Source: Paenibacillus sp. RC67
GTDB taxonomy: Bacteria; Bacillota; Bacilli; Paenibacillales; NBRC-103111
Assembly (NCBI RefSeq): GCF_030020805.1
Contig: NZ_CP125098.1
Coordinates: 6,099,501 to 6,163,500, forward strand
DNA: 64,000 bases
Direction of reading: 5' to 3'
Shown: piece by piece, positions 43,227-51,794 of the stretch
How positions within the stretch are numbered: position 1 is the first letter of the stretch
Layout of the letters: the number at the start of each line of letters is the position of its first letter
Translations under genes and position numbers: made by a program
Notes under the pieces: generated by a model
What the model was told of the DNA's origin: nothing
The model's database searches: none
What the model saw: the letters and a program-made list of their open reading frames with translations, nothing else

Positions 43227-46200
43227 TTATTTCACTTTTACCGTATCTTTACCGAGCAGCTCTTCCATGGCTTGAAACAGCTTAGGAGAAGGCTTCACCT
43301 TAAACTGGTCGCTCAGGCTGATCGTTTTTTGGCTCTTCTCGTAATATAAAATGACGGACAGCGGCCCTTCATGTTGAAGGAGCAGCTCTTTGAGCCGGGT
43401 AAGTACCTGCGGCTGCTCGTAATCCGCAGCTATTTTGACGTAGACGCGCTGAGTGCGCACCGCTCGCTCGCTTGCAGGCTGCTGCCTCGGTACAGAAGCA
43501 TCCTGCACCTGAGGCCGCTTGACAGCAGCAGCGGGTCCTGTGGCTGCCGCAGGGCGGCTTCTAGATGCAGGAGGAGACTGCTGCTGCACGCTCCTAGAGG
43601 CCGGGTGCTGAGCGGGACGTCGCACCGCTTTTAGCCGCAGGTCCGGATCGCTCAGCGCCAACAGCTGGTCCGCCAGCAGCTTGACGTCCTCATCGCCCTG
43701 CTGAAGCTTCGCCCTGACCAGCACTGGCTTGCCCTTCTGAACCAAAGGAGCAAACTGCTTCCACGCCTCAGGGAAGAGGACTACCTCTACCTTGGCTACG
43801 CGATCCTCCAGCTCCATGAACGCCATGGCCTGGCCTTTCTTGGTGACGATCGTCTTGCTCGAAAGCACCATTCCAGCCACAATGACTTCACTATGGTCAG
43901 GCATTTCCTGAAGAAAATGCAGCGGATCGTGATCCAGCTCACGAAGCACTCCCTCGTAATCATCCATAGGGCTTCCGGATATGTACAACCCGAGCAGCTC
44001 TTTCTCCAGATCCAGCTGCTGCGTCATCGTGAACGGACGAATGTCCGGATATTCGACTTCCCAGTTGACTTCTTCGACAAATCCGAACAAATGCAGCTGT
44101 AGATCGTCGCGCTCCTTACGCCATTTGACCGCGGCTTCCATCGTTTCCTCCAGCATGGCAAGCTGCTGTGCTCGATGGCCCGGCAAAGTATCCGTCGCGC
44201 CGCTCTGGATGAGTGACTCCATTACCCGCTTGTTGCACACGCGCAGATCCACTCGGCGGCATAGGTCGATCAAGCTTTCGTAAGCGCCGCCATCCTTGTG
44301 GCGCTCCTGCATGATCGATTCGATAGCCTGCGTGCCGACATTCTTGACTGCGGCGAGGCCGAAGCGAATGGCTGCTGTTCTCCCTCCGGCATCAGGCACG
44401 GCTGAACCGGCATCCTCAGCAGCATACTGCGAAGACCCGGAAGCCTTGACGGGCGTGAACACGACACCGCTCTCGTTCACGTCGGGCGGCAGTACAGGGA
44501 TTCCCATACGACGACATTCATCGACGTATTCTGCCACCTTGTTGTGACTACCCATTACGGCCGTCAACATAGACGCCATAAACTGTATAGGATAATGGGC
44601 TTTCAAGTAAGCCGTCTGAAAAGCCAACACACCATAAGCCGTAGCATGCGCGCGAGGGAAGCCGTAATCGGCGAAACGGACAATCATGTCGTACACCTTG
44701 TTCGCTTCCGCCTCGGTGAATCCTTGCGATTCACTGCCTCTGACGAAGTGAGCCCGCTCCTCGTCCAGCACTTCCCTCTTCTTCTTGCTGACCGCTCGCC
44801 TCAGCAAATCCGCTTCACCAAGACTGAAGCCCGCCATTTTTGAGGCAATCTGCATGATTTGCTCCTGATACACGATAATCCCATACGTGTCGCTAAGGAT
44901 GGGCTCCAGCGTCGGATGAGGGTATTCCACCTCATGCAGTCCGTGCTTGCACTGGATGTAGCGAGGAATGAATTCCATAGGACCCGGCCTGTACAGCGCC
45001 ACCACCGATATGATGTCCTCGAATTCAGTCGGGCGCATATCCTTAAGCACCCTGCGCACACCCGGGGACTCCAGCTGGAATACTCCCGTCGTATCGCCGC
45101 GGCTCAACAGCTCGTACGTTGTCGGGTCGTTCATCGGAACCTTGTGGAAATCAATATCGACTCCCGTCTGCTCCTTAATCCATTGCAGTGTCCGTTCAAT
45201 AATGGATAATGTTCTAAGTCCGAGAAAATCCATTTTCAGCAATCCGATGGATTCCAAATGCTCCATCGAATATTGGGTGAGAGCCGTTTGCTCATTACCT
45301 TCCTGCAGCGGAACATACTGTGTCAATGGCTCGCGCGAGATGACGACGCCTGCGGCATGCGTGGAAGCATGGCGCGGCATGCCCTCGACCCGCATCGCCA
45401 ACTGCAGTAGCTCGGCTGTCTTCGGCTGCTTGGCGGCGAGCGCCTTCAGCTCCGGGTTAGCTTCAATGGCTTCCGCTAGCGTCATCCCAAGCTGATGCGG
45501 GATCATCTTGGCTGCTCGGTCCACTTCGTTGTAAGGGATGTTCAGCACGCGGCCTACGTCGCGAACGGCTGCCTTGGCAGCCATCGTACCAAACGTAATG
45601 ATCTGCGCTACGCGGTCATTGCCGTACTTGTCCACTACATAGTCAATAACCTCATCCCGCCGTAAGTCACTGAAGTCAATATCGATATCGGGCATCGTAA
45701 CCCGCTCTGGATTGAGAAAGCGTTCGAACAGCAGATGATACCGTATTGGATCCACATCCGTTATTTTCAGCACATACGCTACCAGACTTCCTGCGGAAGA
45801 GCCCCTGCCCGGCCCCGTGATAATTCCATGCTCATGAGCATACCGAATAAAATCCCACACGATCAGAAAGTAATCGGAGAAGCCCATACGCTCTATAACG
45901 GACAATTCATAAGCAAGACGCCCTTCCAATTCGCTGCGGTAGCTGTCCTCACTCCATTGCGGAAGATGGGCATACCTCTCCTCAAGCCCCTTCCGACATA
46001 AGTCGGCAAGATGGCTTCCTGCTGTCGCATTATCAGGCAAAGGCTCGAATTGCGGCAAAATCGAGCGGCCGAATTCGAGCTCCAGATTGCAGCGGTCCGC
46101 CACGATCCGAGTATTTTCGATCGCTTGGGGCACATGAGGGAACAGGCGCTTCATCTCTTCGTCGCTTTTTAGATACAGCTGCGTGGACGGGAACTTCAGA

Positions 46201-46901
46201 CGTTCCGGATCATCTACCGTCTTGCCCGTACCAATGCAAATCAATATATCCTGAACCTGTGCATCCTCTTCTCTAACGTAATGCACATCATTCGTCGCAA
46301 TAAGCGGTATCCCCGTATCCTTGCTTAATTTCAGCATGCTTTGCATCACTTTCTTTTGCTCCAGCAGCCCATGATCCTGAAGCTCCAGAAAGAAGTCATC
46401 GCCGAAAATATCACGATACCGATTCGCCGCCAGCATCGCTTCTTCATAGCGTTCATGCAGCAAATGCTGCGAAACCTCACTGCCTAGGCACGAGCTGGTG
46501 CATATAAGCCCTTCTGAATATTGAGCCAAATGCTTTGGATCGATTCTGGGCTTATAGTGGTATCCTTCCAAATGACCGATCGAGCATAGCTTCATCAAAT
46601 TCCGGTACCCGGTTTCGTTCTTCGCAAGCAGAATCAAATGATAAATCGGCTGCTCCTGCCGCGTTCCTTTATCCTTAATGGAGCCTGCCGTATAGTAAAC
46701 CTCGCAGCCTAGAATCGGCTTGATCCCATGCTGCTTGCAAGCTTTATAGAAAGGTATGGCGCCGTACATCACCCCATGATCGGTTAACGCCAACGCTTTC
46801 ATACCGAGCCGGGCTGCTTGACCGACCAGATCGTCGATGCGCGCCGCGCCATCCAACAGGCTGTATTCGCTGTGTACATGCAGATGGACAAAATCACTCA
46901 C
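43227..46901 (-). CDS. dnaE: DNA polymerase III alpha subunit DnaE
   Basis: The 1224-residue polymerase has a PHP domain (HLHVHSEYSLLDGAARIDDL, 6-25), the C-family palm with catalytic Asp residues in TMPDIDIDFSDLRRDEVIDYV near 405, fingers with DTYGIIVYQEQIM, a helix-hairpin-helix region and an OB fold near 1010 (VIVAGMVLSSKTIVTKKG). Residues about 1090-1150 are a Pro/Ala/Gln/Arg-rich linker of higher GC, absent in B. subtilis DnaE (about 1115 residues), followed by a conserved tail. It extends primers in lagging-strand synthesis. GTG start, GGAGG eight bases upstream. Confidence 0.96.
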   Translation of the reverse strand: MSDFVHLHVHSEYSLLDGAARIDDLVGQAARLGMKALALTDHGVMYGAIPFYKACKQHGIKPILGCEVYYTAGSIKDKGTRQEQPIYHLILLAKNETGYRNLMKLCSIGHLEGYHYKPRIDPKHLAQYSEGLICTSSCLGSEVSQHLLHERYEEAMLAANRYRDIFGDDFFLELQDHGLLEQKKVMQSMLKLSKDTGIPLIATNDVHYVREEDAQVQDILICIGTGKTVDDPERLKFPSTQLYLKSDEEMKRLFPHVPQAIENTRIVADRCNLELEFGRSILPQFEPLPDNATAGSHLADLCRKGLEERYAHLPQWSEDSYRSELEGRLAYELSVIERMGFSDYFLIVWDFIRYAHEHGIITGPGRGSSAGSLVAYVLKITDVDPIRYHLLFERFLNPERVTMPDIDIDFSDLRRDEVIDYVVDKYGNDRVAQIITFGTMAAKAAVRDVGRVLNIPYNEVDRAAKMIPHQLGMTLAEAIEANPELKALAAKQPKTAELLQLAMRVEGMPRHASTHAAGVVISREPLTQYVPLQEGNEQTALTQYSMEHLESIGLLKMDFLGLRTLSIIERTLQWIKEQTGVDIDFHKVPMNDPTTYELLSRGDTTGVFQLESPGVRRVLKDMRPTEFEDIISVVALYRPGPMEFIPRYIQCKHGLHEVEYPHPTLEPILSDTYGIIVYQEQIMQIASKMAGFSLGEADLLRRAVSKKKREVLDEERAHFVRGSESQGFTEAEANKVYDMIVRFADYGFPRAHATAYGVLAFQTAYLKAHYPIQFMASMLTAVMGSHNKVAEYVDECRRMGIPVLPPDVNESGVVFTPVKASGSSQYAAEDAGSAVPDAGGRTAAIRFGLAAVKNVGTQAIESIMQERHKDGGAYESLIDLCRRVDLRVCNKRVMESLIQSGATDTLPGHRAQQLAMLEETMEAAVKWRKERDDLQLHLFGFVEEVNWEVEYPDIRPFTMTQQLDLEKELLGLYISGSPMDDYEGVLRELDHDPLHFLQEMPDHSEVIVAGMVLSSKTIVTKKGQAMAFMELEDRVAKVEVVLFPEAWKQFAPLVQKGKPVLVRAKLQQGDEDVKLLADQLLALSDPDLRLKAVRRPAQHPASRSVQQQSPPASRSRPAAATGPAAAVKRPQVQDASVPRQQPASERAVRTQRVYVKIAADYEQPQVLTRLKELLLQHEGPLSVILYYEKSQKTISLSDQFKVKPSPKLFQAMEELLGKDTVKVK

Positions 46902-47028
46902 CTGCGCCGCCTCCCTTTATTCCTGTATCGTCAACCTCAAAATGATGCACGTTGTGCTGCTGCATCTGTTTTTTGAGAGACCGGTTGCTGCTTTTTTAAA
47001 TAGCTTAGTAAAATTTCTCTTTATTTTA

Positions 47029-47057
47029 TCATAATGCGAACACTTGTACCATAGATT
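47029..47057 (+). promoter_or_regulatory. Candidate SigE promoter of ytrH-ytrI
   Basis: TCATAAT (47029-47035), a 14-base spacer and CATAGATT (47050-47057) match the SigE pattern kmATAtt-N14-CATACAnT with one change. Transcription would begin near 47064. SigE control of ytrHI is known in B. subtilis. Confidence 0.5.
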
Positions 47058-47107
47058 AGACAAGTAAGGCTTATTCGATCGGATGGACGGGATGAGGAGG
47101 AATCGGA

Positions 47108-47440
47108 GTGGTTAGCTTTTTGACGAAATGCGTTCTGGATTTCTTTGTTGCCTTTGGAGTCGTTCTAGGTGGTTCGATGCTGGGGGGAATTGCCGCCGTG
47201 CTCATGATGGAGCCCCCAACGTTAAAGATGCTTCACATTTCCGAGCAAATCAAAATCTGGGCGCTTGTTGCTGCTGTTGGGGGAACGATTGACCCGCTCC
47301 GGGTCATAGAAAGCAATCTGGTCGGTGGCTATATTTCCCCTGCGATCAAGCAAATACTGCTGATCGTCTTTGCCTTTATCGGAGCCCAAGCGGGAACCTC
47401 CCTTATTCAGTGGATCTGCAAAGGAGGCGGCTCTAATTGA
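47108..47440 (+). CDS. ytrH: Sporulation membrane protein YtrH
   Basis: The 110-residue protein has three membrane segments (about 5-32, 50-64 and 80-100), with GGSMLGGIAAVLMMEPPTLKML and GGTIDPLRVIESNLVGGY between them, as in YtrH. In Bacillus, YtrH and YtrI are made in the mother cell under SigE and help form a normal spore. GTG start, GGAGG seven bases before. It lies divergent to dnaE and overlaps ytrI by four bases (TTGA). Confidence 0.88.
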   Translation: MVSFLTKCVLDFFVAFGVVLGGSMLGGIAAVLMMEPPTLKMLHISEQIKIWALVAAVGGTIDPLRVIESNLVGGYISPAIKQILLIVFAFIGAQAGTSLIQWICKGGGSN

Positions 47441-47937
47441 GAGTGCCTCCGTTCGAACGGTATACAGGGCTGCTGCAATCAGCCGGGCTCCTCATCTCGG
47501 GCATCATCATCGGCAGCGCCTTGTTCCTAAGCATTTACCATCATCAGCTTAACACGCTTTTGATTCAGAACCGCGAGCTCATCGCTCAAAACGACAAGCT
47601 GCAGCAGGACAACAATACGTTCAAAAAAACTAGAAATCAACAAAGCACAATCAATCAAATTGATGTTATTGTGGAGTCGAGCCCTCAAGATCCGTTGGAC
47701 AAGGTGACAGAGCAGGAAATTGAAAAGCGTGTACGGAATGACCTAGCCGTGGTTAAGGGACAAAAAGTATCTGTCATAGCGGAATCCCCTCATATTTATC
47801 AAAATCTTATCTCCAAAAAAACGTACCGTGGTATTCTCGACAAGGATTACATCGTCAACACGAAAACCATACTGCTGATTCAAAACGAACTTAAGGTATG
47901 GGTCATTGCCGAAGACTTCAAACGCACGACTATGTAA
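47437..47937 (+). CDS. ytrI: Sporulation membrane protein YtrI
   Basis: The 166-residue protein has one N-terminal membrane helix (about 12-34), a coiled coil (38-65, NTLLIQNRELIAQNDKLQQD) and a small alpha/beta domain with DKVTEQEIEKRVRNDL and TKTILLIQNELKVWVIAEDF. Size, layout and the neighbouring ytrH identify it. It starts with TTG, which overlaps the ytrH stop, and AAAGGAGG is nine bases upstream. Its role in spore formation is known only by genetics in Bacillus. Confidence 0.85.
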   Translation: MRVPPFERYTGLLQSAGLLISGIIIGSALFLSIYHHQLNTLLIQNRELIAQNDKLQQDNNTFKKTRNQQSTINQIDVIVESSPQDPLDKVTEQEIEKRVRNDLAVVKGQKVSVIAESPHIYQNLISKKTYRGILDKDYIVNTKTILLIQNELKVWVIAEDFKRTTM

Positions 47938-48062
47938 AGATACAAGCGCACTATGAGGGGGAAGACAGAGCTTCTCTTCCCCATTTCATTGCTTTTCCAT
48001 CTGAAAATCGGTAAAGTTAGTAGAGGTTTGTACGACTTGATTAAAAGGATGTGCCCTTAGCA

Positions 48063-48350
48063 ATGGAAATAACTCAAATGATATTGCCTGTATTAATCGT
48101 TATTACTCTAATTATTTCGGTGTTCTACAGCTTTCGCTCTAGAAGAAGTCAGGACCCCAAGCTTCGCGGAATTTATGCTTCCCGGATGAACATTGCCATG
48201 GGTCTGATGCTTATCGTCATTGCGATTTCGCAGCTCTTCTTCTTCACCGATTCGAATACACGGCGTGTATTCGGTATTATCTGCTTCTTGCTCGGCATGT
48301 TCAATCTTTTCGCAGGCCTGCGCAATCATAGTATTTTCAGCAGACGATAG
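48063..48350 (+). CDS. ytpI: YtpI-like small membrane protein
   Basis: The 95-residue protein has three predicted membrane segments (about 3-22, 43-62 and 68-85) with basic SFRSRRSQDPKLRG between the first two. Length and position between ytrI and ytoI match YtpI of Bacillus, which has no known function. The ATG at 48063 follows AAGGAT at a long distance; a GTG at 48051 would be too close to the site. Confidence 0.75.
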   Translation: MEITQMILPVLIVITLIISVFYSFRSRRSQDPKLRGIYASRMNIAMGLMLIVIAISQLFFFTDSNTRRVFGIICFLLGMFNLFAGLRNHSIFSRR

Positions 48351-48395
48351 CCACAGAAGATTTTTAACGCCGCATTTTGCAAGCTCAGCTAGGTT

Positions 48396-49733
48396 TTACA
48401 ACTGGTCTAGGAATTGGGTGGTGAGCATCGCTTTGGCGACCAATGTCTGCGAATGGAATATCTCCACCTCAATTTTGCCAAATTTTCGGCTGACCTCAAT
48501 AACCTTTGGCAGTATATGAATTTCGCTTTCGATTTGTACGGGTTTGACGAAATAGGAGGACATGTTGTCCATAACCAGGTCGCCCTTTTTGATATCTTGG
48601 ACCACATGATAAGCCGCTTGAATGACTAGGATGGTAAGTACCCCTTCGGACACGGTACCGAGCTGATTAATCATCTGCGGGGTAATGACGCCACGGAACG
48701 ATAGCTGCCCTTCTTTGGTCCGTTCCTCATTAAAGCCCGACCAGATCAAATCCTCGAACGTTTGACCGTTCTGCGGCTGACGCTGAATATGCTGCATCGC
48801 TTTAAGCACATCTTTGCGGCTGATAACGGCGAGTGGTTTCCGGTTCGCATCAACGACAGGCAGCAGGTCGATCCCTTCCCACACCATCAAATGGGCTGCC
48901 GAAGCTACTGAAGTATTCGGGCTCGCCGTCAACGGATTTCGTGTCATCAGCTTGTCGATGGTCTGCTCCGGCTCTGCACCTATTAAGTCTCTTGAGGTAA
49001 TCATCCCTATGACTCGGTTCCATTCATCCACTACCGGAAAGCGTCCATGTCCTGTTTGTTCGTGCAGCTGCTGCCAATCCTTCAGCGTATGGTGGCTTTT
49101 CATCACGAAAACCTGCATATGGGCAGGCACAATATCTTCGATGAGTAATATTTTCTTCTTAATAAGTCGGTCATAAATCGCCCGGTTAATCATCGAAGCC
49201 ACCGTAAATGTATCATAGCTGCTAGAAATAATCGGCAGTTCCAGCTGATCCGCAAGCTTTCTCACTTCTTCAGAAGTTGTGAAGCCCCCGGTTATAAGCA
49301 CTCCCGCTCCTTGCTCCAGCGCACAGGTATGAGCCTTGCTGCGGTTCCCCACAATCAACAAACTGCCCGCATCGATATAACGCATCATTGCATCCTGCTG
49401 CATCGCACCGATCACGAATTTATTCAGCGTCTTATGCAACCCGCCGATCCCTCCGAGCACCTCGCCGTCTACCATATTCACCACTTCGCCGAACGTCAGC
49501 TTGTCAATATTATCGCGCAGCTTCTTTTCAACCCGTACTGTGCCTACACGCTCTTTGGTGCTTACCAATCCCAAATTATCCGCTTCTTTAATGGCGCGAT
49601 AAGCCGTCCCTTCGCTTACTTCCATCTTCTCCGCGATTTTGCGCACCGATATTTTGGTGCCTATCTTCAAGCTTTCAATATATTTTAAGATTTGTTCATG
49701 CTTCGTCGCTGTTTCCTGTAATATGTGATCCAC
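48396..49733 (-). CDS. ytoI: DRTGG-CBS-thioesterase regulator YtoI
   Basis: The 445-residue protein has an N-terminal winged helix (GTKISVRKIAEKMEVSEGTAYRAIKEADNLGLV, 23-55), a DRTGG domain (about 75-190), two CBS repeats (195-310: RFPVVDEWNRVIGMITSRDL and DLLPVVDANRKPLAVISRKDV) and a C-terminal hot-dog thioesterase-like domain. CBS pairs bind adenine nucleotides. This order is that of Bacillus YtoI, a probable nucleotide-sensing regulator of unknown target. GTG start with GAGGTG eight bases upstream. It converges on ytpI. Confidence 0.85.
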   Translation of the reverse strand: MDHILQETATKHEQILKYIESLKIGTKISVRKIAEKMEVSEGTAYRAIKEADNLGLVSTKERVGTVRVEKKLRDNIDKLTFGEVVNMVDGEVLGGIGGLHKTLNKFVIGAMQQDAMMRYIDAGSLLIVGNRSKAHTCALEQGAGVLITGGFTTSEEVRKLADQLELPIISSSYDTFTVASMINRAIYDRLIKKKILLIEDIVPAHMQVFVMKSHHTLKDWQQLHEQTGHGRFPVVDEWNRVIGMITSRDLIGAEPEQTIDKLMTRNPLTASPNTSVASAAHLMVWEGIDLLPVVDANRKPLAVISRKDVLKAMQHIQRQPQNGQTFEDLIWSGFNEERTKEGQLSFRGVITPQMINQLGTVSEGVLTILVIQAAYHVVQDIKKGDLVMDNMSSYFVKPVQIESEIHILPKVIEVSRKFGKIEVEIFHSQTLVAKAMLTTQFLDQL

Positions 49734-49881
49734 AACTGTTACACCTCGTTCTTACTATTCTGTACTCATCTGTACTAATTCTATTATATTCTTTCCTCCG
49801 CTCAAAAAAAAGCCCATATAGGCAAGAACCTCAATCTAGGCAAATGCATAGGATATCGTATACTGAATGGAGGTGCCACCC

Positions 49882-50199
49882 ATGTATAACCAGCCTGAGG
49901 TCACCCAAATGCAAACTGTGTTTCAAATGGACCCGTCGGTCGTACAAACAATGCAAAGCACTAAAGAACATATTCATGGTTTGTGCAATCAGTACTTACA
50001 GAGACCCGTTCGAGTGCAAACCATTCACGGTCACACCTATGATGGTGTCATCGTAGATACCGACGGTTTCCATTTGTACCTGCAAATGATGCCGACCCAT
50101 GTTCGCGGATTTTTCAATCCGTACTTTGGAGGCGGTGGTTTCAACAACGTGGTTTTGCCGCTTGTGCTGTATGAACTGCTTGTTATTTCGCTACTTTGA
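49882..50199 (+). CDS. Conserved small protein with an LSM/SH3-like segment
   Basis: The 105-residue protein has no named family that I recognise. RPVRVQTIHGHTYDGVIVDTDGFHLYLQM (about 45-73) looks like a small beta barrel of the LSM or SH3 type. The tail has an FFNPYFGGGGFNNVVLP stretch and a hydrophobic end. Similar Gly/Phe-rich proteins occur on Bacillus spores, but this is only a resemblance. GGAGG lies eight bases before the ATG. A strong terminator follows, so it is a single-gene unit. Confidence 0.65.
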   Translation: MYNQPEVTQMQTVFQMDPSVVQTMQSTKEHIHGLCNQYLQRPVRVQTIHGHTYDGVIVDTDGFHLYLQMMPTHVRGFFNPYFGGGGFNNVVLPLVLYELLVISLL

Positions 50200-50562
50200 T
50201 TGGTATTTTGTTGAGATAGCCTGTCCGGCCCCTTGCGGCCGGTTTTTTTGCAGCTGGCAGATCCTCTGATTCTCCTAATAAAGAATGACAACGGGCAGAT
50301 CCAGCGTGTTTTAGTATAACAAGCAGGCTCTCCGTAAAAAATAACCTGTACAAGCTAGGGCCTATTCACATTAGCATTTACCTAAAAATCGGTATTGTCA
50401 CGACTAAACTGAGGTTAAGTAATACTTAAGTTACATATAATTAACTTTAAATATACTTACTCCGAGCCCAGGAGTACAATCGTTGTAGATCGAAACACAA
50501 CATTAGCGACGAAGGAATATTAGTGATGTCTCCTTCATATCGCATCATCTGGAGGGATTCAT
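50200..50562. other. Gap between the small LSM-like gene and the SDR gene
   Basis: The 363-base gap contains the terminator at 50225-50249 and, in its right half, an AT-rich promoter region. GTTAAGTAATACTTAAG at 50413-50429 is nearly palindromic; a related TAATACTTAA lies upstream of the XRE gene at 56000. No gene is seen. Confidence 0.5.
50225..50249 (+). terminator. Terminator after the LSM-like gene
   Basis: CCGGCC and GGCCGG enclose CCTTGC and are followed by seven T residues. Confidence 0.88.
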
Positions 50563-51312
50563 ATGAGCGCAAAGAGAGTTGCAGTTATAACCGGCGGAGC
50601 CAGCGGAATCGGACGTGAAGCATGCTTGAAATTCGCCAGCAAGGGTGACCGCGTAGTCGTAGCCGATTACAACGATAAAGGCGGACTGGAGACGGTTGAG
50701 CTCATAACCCAAGCAGGGGGCGAAGCGATTTTCGTCAAAGTCGACGTCTCCAAGCAGGATGAGGTTGAAGCTTTGCTCGATGAGACGGTGAAGCAATACG
50801 GCCGTGTCGATGTGATGTTCAATAACGCCGGAATCGGCGGCGCGGGTCCTGTTCTGGAGCAGAACATGGATCTGTATCACCGAACGATCAGTATTAACCA
50901 ACACGGGGTTGCCTATGGCATCATTGCAGCAGGCAAAAAAATGAAAGAGCTTGGAATTCGCGGAGTCATTATTAATACGGCATCCGTATTCGGATTTCTG
51001 GCCTCTCCTGGCACATTCGCCTATCACGCAACGAAGGGGGCTGTCATTATGATGAGTAAATCAGCCGCGCTGGAGCTAGCACCTTATGGCATTCGTGTGG
51101 TCGCAGTGGCTCCGGGCGCAGTAGATACTCCGATTATTCAAGGCTTTAAGGATAGAGGCATGCTGGATAGCATGCGTGCCAAAGTAATGGGAGGAGAGCT
51201 AACGAAGCCGGAAACGGTAGCCAACTCCGTCTATCTGATCTCGTTGGATGAGGCGGAAGCGATCAACGGCAGTGTCGTTATGGTGGATCAAGGCTACGCT
51301 TCATTCAAATAA
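50563..51312 (+). CDS. Short-chain dehydrogenase/reductase
   Basis: The 249-residue classical SDR has the NAD(P) motif TGGASGIGREA near 10, NNAGIGG near 86, catalytic Ser in NTASVFGF near 140 and YHATKGA near 153 (Tyr and Lys), then APGAVDTPI. ADYND after strand 2 (Asp) favours NAD(H) over NADP(H). The substrate cannot be told. GGAGG is seven bases before the ATG; a hairpin terminator follows, so it stands alone. Confidence 0.9.
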   Translation: MSAKRVAVITGGASGIGREACLKFASKGDRVVVADYNDKGGLETVELITQAGGEAIFVKVDVSKQDEVEALLDETVKQYGRVDVMFNNAGIGGAGPVLEQNMDLYHRTISINQHGVAYGIIAAGKKMKELGIRGVIINTASVFGFLASPGTFAYHATKGAVIMMSKSAALELAPYGIRVVAVAPGAVDTPIIQGFKDRGMLDSMRAKVMGGELTKPETVANSVYLISLDEAEAINGSVVMVDQGYASFK

Positions 51313-51327
51313 GCTGTAGACAGCAAG

Positions 51328-51356
51328 AAACCCGACCGCAGTGCGGTCGGGTTTTT
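51328..51356. terminator. Terminator after the SDR gene
   Basis: AAACCCGACCGCA and TGCGGTCGGGTTT form a nearly loopless perfect hairpin flanked by A and T runs, so it serves both convergent genes. Confidence 0.85.
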
Positions 51357-51369
51357 CAACATGGGGCGT

Positions 51370-51648
51370 TTATTTTTTGAACTGCAGCATTTTGCGCTTT
51401 CCTTGCACCATTTGCTCCAGCTGCCACTTTTTCATCCGCTTGATTTTATCCATCTCTTCTCTGGCTTCTTCATCCACCCCGAGCAGCTCATGCAAATGCG
51501 CAGCGATGATCAGCAGGGCTAGGGCAATCCACGCAAGGCTGAACACGGTCGGCAGTACAGCTTCAGAGCTCAGATCCAGTCGCGGTACTGCGTAGAACAG
51601 CATGCCTAGCGCCAAGCCCATCAACACGATATTTTTCGTTCCCTTCAA
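51370..51648 (-). CDS. Small membrane protein of unknown function
   Basis: The 92-residue protein has two predicted membrane segments (about 5-22 and 33-52) and a highly charged helix at its end (EEAREEMDKIKRMKKWQLEQM), which probably stays in the cytoplasm. I do not recognise a family. TTG 51648 has GGAGG nine bases upstream; the frame continues further 5' but without a ribosome site and with unlikely composition. Confidence 0.55.
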   Translation of the reverse strand: MKGTKNIVLMGLALGMLFYAVPRLDLSSEAVLPTVFSLAWIALALLIIAAHLHELLGVDEEAREEMDKIKRMKKWQLEQMVQGKRKMLQFKK

Positions 51649-51737
51649 GTGCAGCTCCCTCCATTCATTACAACTTGTACGATACATTGTATGAAGCAGC
51701 CTGTAAAAATAGCACTCCGGGGGTCGGACAAGCTCAC

Positions 51738-51789
51738 GCTTCAAAAAAAGCTCTTTATCCTAAATGGATAAAGAGCTTTTTTTGAAGCG
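51738..51789. terminator. Strong bidirectional terminator beside the acyltransferase
   Basis: A perfect inverted repeat of about 24 bp (arms 51738-51760 and 51766-51789, containing GCTCTTTATCC and GGATAAAGAGC) with a 5-base loop and A7/T7 tracts. It ends the acyltransferase transcript. Confidence 0.9.
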
Positions 51790-51794
51790 TTTTC

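Noticed and set aside
43015..43275. Plus-strand 86-codon frame between the pgpA-like gene and dnaE
   Set aside because: It runs antisense into dnaE and has no ribosome site.
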